A stretch of DNA of 64,000 bases from Daedaleopsis sinensis (lineage: Eukaryota; Basidiomycota; Agaricomycetes; Polyporales; Polyporaceae), in NCBI GenBank assembly GCA_033807695.1, contig CM066304.1:2976001-3040000 (forward strand). Reading direction: 5' to 3'. The position numbers and the translations under genes were made by a program. This document shows, in pieces, positions 58,381 through 64,000 of the stretch; the first letter of the stretch is position 1, and each line of letters opens with the position of its first letter. Below the pieces are notes generated by a model that was given only the letters and a program-made list of their open reading frames with translations, was not told where the DNA came from and did no database searches.

Positions 58381-61300
58381 CTGTTTGTTTGTTTGTGCCT
58401 GCCCGCCTTCGCCGCGCGACCCGCACGCGGCGCCGCTGCTCGTCTCCCGTATACATAGTACATGCCCTATTTCGCGCTCCGTACTCCTACTCTTACTATT
58501 ACTGTATTGTACCCTTCCGCGGGCCGACCGCGACCGCGACGGTGCTGTCTTGTCTTGTCCCGCCCCGTTCGCACTCCGAGTCGTTGTTGTTGTTGACGAT
58601 ACGTACGAGTACTCGCCCGCCCCGGACCCCCTTGCGGCTAACCATAACCATAACCACAACCACAACCACGCACATTCCGCCCCCGCCCCCGCCTCCCCCG
58701 GGCGCCGGATCCGCATGCATGCACAAGCACAAGCACCGGTCCCCGTCCCGTTCGATTCTGCGCGCCCGCGTCGGCCGACGTCCATACTGTACAGCATCCA
58801 ATCCGTGTCCGTGTCCGTGCCCCGCCCCGTATCCGCTTACCTACTTACTTACCTTGTTACCTGTACCAGATGTATATAGTGTATCACCACCGGTACCGCC
58901 ATCATTCCGATATTCGAGCTTCAAGTCCAAGCCGTACACCGTACTGCGGCCTGCCTTTCGTTCGACCCTTCGGAAGTCGAGACCCGCGTGTGCACATGCA
59001 TGCGCATGCACATAAGTATGCATGTTCGGTTGTTCCGCCGTTCCGCCCTGCTGCCTGCCGTGCGCGACAGCCAGTCTCGGTCTGAGTCGCCGAAGCTCGC
59101 GATCGCGCGCGCGACGTTCTGTGCGGCTTTTCGGATTAATATTCTGAATCTCTGCCACTGCCACTGGACTCCGAGTCTGGAGCGAACGGTCTGACAACAA
59201 TATGCAGGACTCAGGACTCAGGACTCAGGACTCAGGACTCAGGACTCGGCACGCACTCGGACGCCGGACGGTGGACCCGTGTCTCACTGCAAGCTACTAG
59301 TCCCAGTCCTTTCTCGCGATCGCCCATCCGGATTCCGGACTGAGTACTTATACGTACTGAGGACTCAGTCGCTCGGCGCGGATCCGCGTCCAGATACGGT
59401 ACTCACTTTACCTTACTTGTGCTGATCGCACGCGCAGCAGTCCGGGACGACGATGATGAAAGCTGAAACAGAGCTGAGAGTGTTCCGAGGAAGAATCTGA
59501 CTCTGCGCCGCGGATTTCGGATCGCGCGCACGTTGCTGCACACTGACGTACGTACACTACATAACCATGTCGACGTGTACTTGTACTTGTACTTGTGGAT
59601 GGGCGCATTGGTATATGATAATATATGAAATACTCACTACACACTGGGTGGTAAGTACACTGCACCACATACGCCCGACATCGTCCTCTTCTTCTGAAGA
59701 TAGTCGTCTTTGTCTCTGCGCCGCGAAGGCCGGGACGCCTATGGTGGAGCCATGGAAACGAAGACCTCTGACTGACCTGTCAAACATTCGACTCGGAGCC
59801 TCTCGGAGCGCGTACAACGAACTGTACTATATCCTCGCATGAACTTGAAGTACCCACCCTCGAACGACATCCTCAGGGACTGCGGACATCCTACGTTCAC
59901 GCGGTCCCGGAATCGGCAGCACCCGTGCCCGGCCGACAGCCGTACGAGAGCCTCAACCGACTGAGAACGCCAGTCGACTCCCGAGGCCACAAATTCGTGG
60001 GCAGGCGCCGTGCGGACGGCGGGATTGAGTAAGTACACCGTGTGCACACTGCACAGAGGACATCTCGCTTACGCAGAGACGATCGGGATCGGCTGAGACG
60101 GAGGTGGGGGTGGGGGTTTGAGACCTGTCAGTCTGATTGGCATCGAGAAGCATTGAGAGCGTCGGGAGAAGTACTTACTTGCATACGTACAGCACTGCCT
60201 ATAACTGCCTATACGTACAGTGCTGGCACGCGCGGGGCCCCGTGGGTGGTGCCGTCCGGAGCCCAGTTTGGACGTTGAACGTTGAACGTTGAACGTACGC
60301 GGAACGTTGAACCTCCAGTTGACCTTGTACACTGTCGACGACGCAGAGGCCCGAAACGGAGGAGCCAGCAGTGTCAGCAACGGTCGTGCGGCGGCGCCTG
60401 TTCGTTGCGTGAGGCTTGCAAGCGCAAGTTATACAAGTTGCGGCTCCGCGCATGTCCACCGAAGGTCGAGAAACACGATGCACTCGAGGCGGCGACGCTG
60501 CGTACGCGCACAGCGCACAGCGCGCAGCCACAGTCGGCAGTCACGTCGGCACCCGCGCGCGCGAAGGCACCCCCGAATGCACAGAGCGCAAGGTTCGCGT
60601 TTACATACGCATCCACAGCGTGGCACGTGTGCTGCGGTCGCACGCCCGGCCTGGTGGGTCTGTGTGCTTCGGCTTCGTGTACTTCGTGCTTCGTGCTGCT
60701 TCGCGCTTCGGGTCCCCACGGCCCACGGGATCGGGCACGTCGCCAGCGGTCGCTGGTATTGGAAGCATGAATGGGAGAATCTCAGTGAGAACGAGAACGA
60801 GGATGAGAAGGCGTGGGCGGGGACGGGGACGAGGACGCCTAGCGCTCGACGGCCCGGGAGTCAGAGAAGCTGGAACCAGAGAAAGCGCGAGCTTCGATGA
60901 TGGTGGTGGTGGTGATGATGGTGATGAGGCCTGGGGCTCAGGATTGCGTTCACCGTTTCGCGGTGCGCACGTCAGTCGAAGAGAAGGAATGGGCGGTCCG
61001 CGGACGTACGAATGGACCTCTTCCGGCCCGGCTGTCGAGTGGGGTGCGGGTGCGGGGACGCACAGAAGAGACAACTTGGATGCTCGAGGGAGCGTCCGTA
61101 GAAGGGCGGGCGGAGGGCGGAGACTCTTCGCGCGACGCTCGCAAGCTGCCCGTCGGACGCGCGAAGTCGAAGTCGTGACATCGCATCGCGACTCAAACCT
61201 TCAAGCTGCTCGACCGGAGCCCGCGCGCCTGCGGATCAAGGAAGCGCAGAGCACGCGTGCCTACTCTTCCTGCCCAGCAAGCACAAGTAGGCGGGAGTTG

Positions 61301-64000
61301 GCACCTCCGGAGAAGTGGAAGCAGAAGCTTGACGGCGGGAACCCGGGACAACGCTGCGCTTGCGCCAGTGCATGTGGTAAGTTGTGACGCATGGGATTGA
61401 GGGGAAGTGCATGCGTGGCGGCGAGATTAGAAAGCGGATCGTCCACGGAGGGAAGTGGGAAGTGCGAGCACAAGAGGGACGAGTTACGAGAGAGCGGCTG
61501 CTGGGAGAAGAAGCGTGAGCAGCCCGGATCGGGCAATGCGAACGGAAGATGCAAGATACCCTAAGATACCACGCCCGGACGCACGCACGGCCGGGCGAAG
61601 CATCACTGTCTCAAAACTCAACCCGGCGCTCGCAGCGTCACCGTGACTGTCATATAGAGTGCGGGCGTGGAGGAGGAGGTAGTGGGAGTGTGCATGCAGA
61701 AAGCGGAAACACGGCGAGCTTCTTGGAGTTCTTCTCACTGCATCCGCGGCGGTGAGGCCTCGGGAGTCGTGAGTCGCGGCAGGATCACAAGCGGAGCGAG
61801 CGCGAGCCTCGTGCACGATGCATCACGCTCGACCAGAGACCAGACGGGCAGCGCGTCGCACACACACCGTTCGGGGGCTCAGGCGGGTCACCGGATGGGC
61901 CGGCGCGTGGGCGGCGAAGCCTGTCAGTTGCTCCCGAACTTTGTGCGCACGACGTGCTGCGTGCGTATCGACGCGCTGGAGATCGATGGTGACCGGTGAG
62001 AGTGTGGTCGCGACTGGACTTATTAGAAACTCAAGGCCGGAAAGAGCAGGGGCGCACCGTGTCAGCAGAGGGTTCGAGTGACATTCAACCTCTGGCGACG
62101 GACGCGTGACTACACTGGCCCGCGGCCTGAGGCCTGAGCCATGGTCCGTGCTCCCGACCGGCAATGGAGGGGTACGAAGACGGAATCTGCGACTGCGGTA
62201 TCGCAGGCGCAGAACGTTTCATCTCCACTGTGTGCGCAGTCGCGTACGTACGTGTCAGACGAACATTGGCCCGAGGCGAACCTACGGCGCAGAGTTTGAA
62301 CGTTGAACGTTGACCGCGCCGAACGTCGACAGTGAAGGTTGAACTCCCGCGAGGGTGTTAGCACGGCGTCGAGAGGGCCAACCAGGTCCCACACGCACCC
62401 TTACTCATCGGCGCGCGATCATGCTCCCGCGCGAGCTCGCCTGGAGTTTGAATTCAGGTGCGAGCCGAAGGGCGCGGCCGCTCCGGCCGAACGGTCTGTC
62501 GCGCGGGCGCGCCAGCGTACCGTGGCCGAGCGCGAGGACAGCGCGCACGCGCCCGAGTCTGCTCGAGGACGGTTTCGTGTCCGCGTAGGGAGTACGGGGC
62601 TACAGCGGGCCGATCGCCATGCACCAAGTGCAGCGTGCCAGCTCGGGCCTCGCGGTCCACGTCCACGCACGCGATTAACGTCTTCGCGATACGCTGTCCG
62701 CGTGCCAGCAACGTACATACGACGCAGTGCACGGCGGAGCCGGATCCGGATCCGGCGCAGGCAGTCTGCAGCCTGCCGGAGAGCGAGGAGGACGAGGAGA
62801 CAGCAGGCGGACGTGGAGGTGTGCGGGGAGGGCGATCGGGGAACGTGCGCGCGGGCGCGCGATAATGGTTCTTGCCTGTCCGCCACACCCGTGTGGTCAC
62901 CGTGAACGGTTCGGCAGATGCGAGGATGGATTGGAAGACAGACATGTCCGTGCCGGCCGAACTGGCAGTGAGCAGCGGACAGTGAGCAGTGAGGCTTTGA
63001 AGCTCCGAAGGTGGGCTGCGAGTTGCGGTTGCGAGAGATGGAGTGTGCGACCTAGACACGTGTACGGGGACGCGGGGGGCGCGAAAAGCAGGGCGGAGAA
63101 GAGAAGGCCGGGAGTGGGGGAAGCGGGGAAGCGGGGAAGTGGGGAGAGGGAAGGTGATACCTACCACGGAAGAAGGTCCTCGCGAGCCCGCGGTGCATGC
63201 CAGGCGCGAGCGGGAAGCAAGGAAGACAGCGCAAATATTCCTGGAAAAAAGCGCAGCGTGGCTGGACAGCGCGACACGGACGTGTAGTAGACGGAGGACC
63301 CCGTAGCACGCGTGCGGTCGGGTGCCCCCAGTGCTGGTGCGATGTCGCAGGCCGAGACGGGGACGAGGAAGAGGAGGCAGCTATCTCAGGCAGCTATCTC
63401 GGGCACAATTCTCAGTCTGGCCGTCGAAATTCCCCGGATCAGGCTCGTCCGTAAGATCGCTGTGTCGACAGCTTCTTTTTCACGCTGCGCTACACCCGGA
63501 TACGCGCCGCCCCGAGTGCTGAAGCTGCCAAATTGAACCGTCTCGAGACTCGCTGCGATGCGCGAAGGCTGGACGAGTACTGTCGTGGCCAGCCAAGGAC
63601 GTCTGGATGCCGGAGCTCTGGAGGGTCATCGGCATATGCGATAGCCCCCAGACCGGGTACCGGAGGGTGGCGCGCCATGGGAGATGCCCCGGCGGGAAGT
63701 CAAACAGAAGAGGCGGCGGCTGGCTTGATATCAGATAGAAGTCGCTTTGACACGATAGGGGAGTGGGGGACGCCGCTCCGGAAAGTACTCTGCGTGGGTG
63801 CAGAGTACGACCACCGTGAGTTGGCGTGAGCGCAGATGCGCGGAGATACGAGCTGCATCTGGACGGGTGTGATGCAACCCACGACGTGCTCTGGAGGTCA
63901 CGGACGCTGTACGGTGTGTGGTTGGGGGAGCTGGATTCGGATAGATACTGTGTGACTTCTGAATGGGGTTAACAAAAACTTCGAGCGTGTGATGAATATC
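58381..64000. repeat. Gene-poor, tandem-repeat-rich region, right part
   Basis: No supported gene in 5.6 kb. Arrays seen: AACCAT/AACCAC-like (58640-58668), AGGACTC x6 heptamer (59206-59247), a TTGTAC run (59577-59596), GTTGAAC x3 heptamer (60274-60296), TTGAACG x3 heptamer (62296-62316) and GGGGAAGC octamer (63126-63150). The open frames are Arg/Ser/Pro-rich shadows. The window ends without a recognisable feature. Confidence 0.6.
59206..59247. repeat. AGGACTC x6 heptamer array
   Basis: Six exact tandem copies of a 7-bp unit, the cleanest array in the window. Confidence 0.92.

Noticed and set aside
58640..58668. AACCAT/AACCAC repeats resembling a telomere tract
   Set aside because: Not the TTAGGG/CCCTAA unit usual for basidiomycetes, very short and inside the window; treated as a microsatellite.

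Overview
The window reads as nuclear DNA of a filamentous basidiomycete, probably an agaricomycete close to the polypores (inference from gene content and gene style, not from a database search). Nearly every gene is broken by 50-60 nt GT-AG introns, most with a CTGAC-type branch site about 15-20 nt before the acceptor. Exons join in phase into fungal proteins, and there are intron-containing nuclear tRNA genes. Nothing looks prokaryotic, organellar or viral, and there is no CRISPR array.

The first ~39 kb is gene-dense. From left to right it holds: a five-exon protein of unknown function (+, 378-1547); a delta-9 acyl-CoA desaturase fused to cytochrome b5 (+, 3140-4791); a nuclear-looking zinc-ribbon protein of unknown function (+, 5219-8427); an intron-bearing tRNA-Pro(AGG); an acidic protein of unknown function (-, about 9124-10183); a Tri5-type sesquiterpene synthase (-, 11353-12890); a small conserved-looking ORF (-, 14341-14547); squalene synthase (+, 14754-16651); an RCC1-propeller/PHD-finger protein (-, 17099-19569); the TOR kinase (-, 19871-28350); an F-box/RCC1 protein (+, 28662-31760); a second tRNA-Pro(AGG) (-); the INO80 subunit Arp8 (+, 32291-35524); and a coiled-coil RING protein (-, 37390-38876) with a doubtful divergent partner (+, from 39012).

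From about 39.8 kb to 64 kb the character changes. There is one convincing gene, a long low-complexity C2H2 transcription factor (+, 54816-57480). About 15 kb without recognisable genes lies upstream of it and about 6.5 kb downstream. These flanks are GC/CpG-rich and full of short tandem repeats, a striking share of which have a 7-bp unit whatever their sequence. An AGTACTTACT-like decamer also recurs there.

Two themes link genes. Lipid and isoprenoid metabolism: the desaturase, and two farnesyl-diphosphate-consuming enzymes (sesquiterpene synthase and squalene synthase) 1.9 kb apart. Growth control and chromatin: TOR sits between two RCC1-like propeller proteins, one with a PHD finger and one with an F-box, followed by Arp8. 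A further theme is micro-exons: phase-consistent exons of 6, 14, 15, 16, 20, 23 and 25 nt are needed to rebuild conserved motifs. Exon coordinates were worked out by hand from splice signals and reading phase; no transcript data were available.
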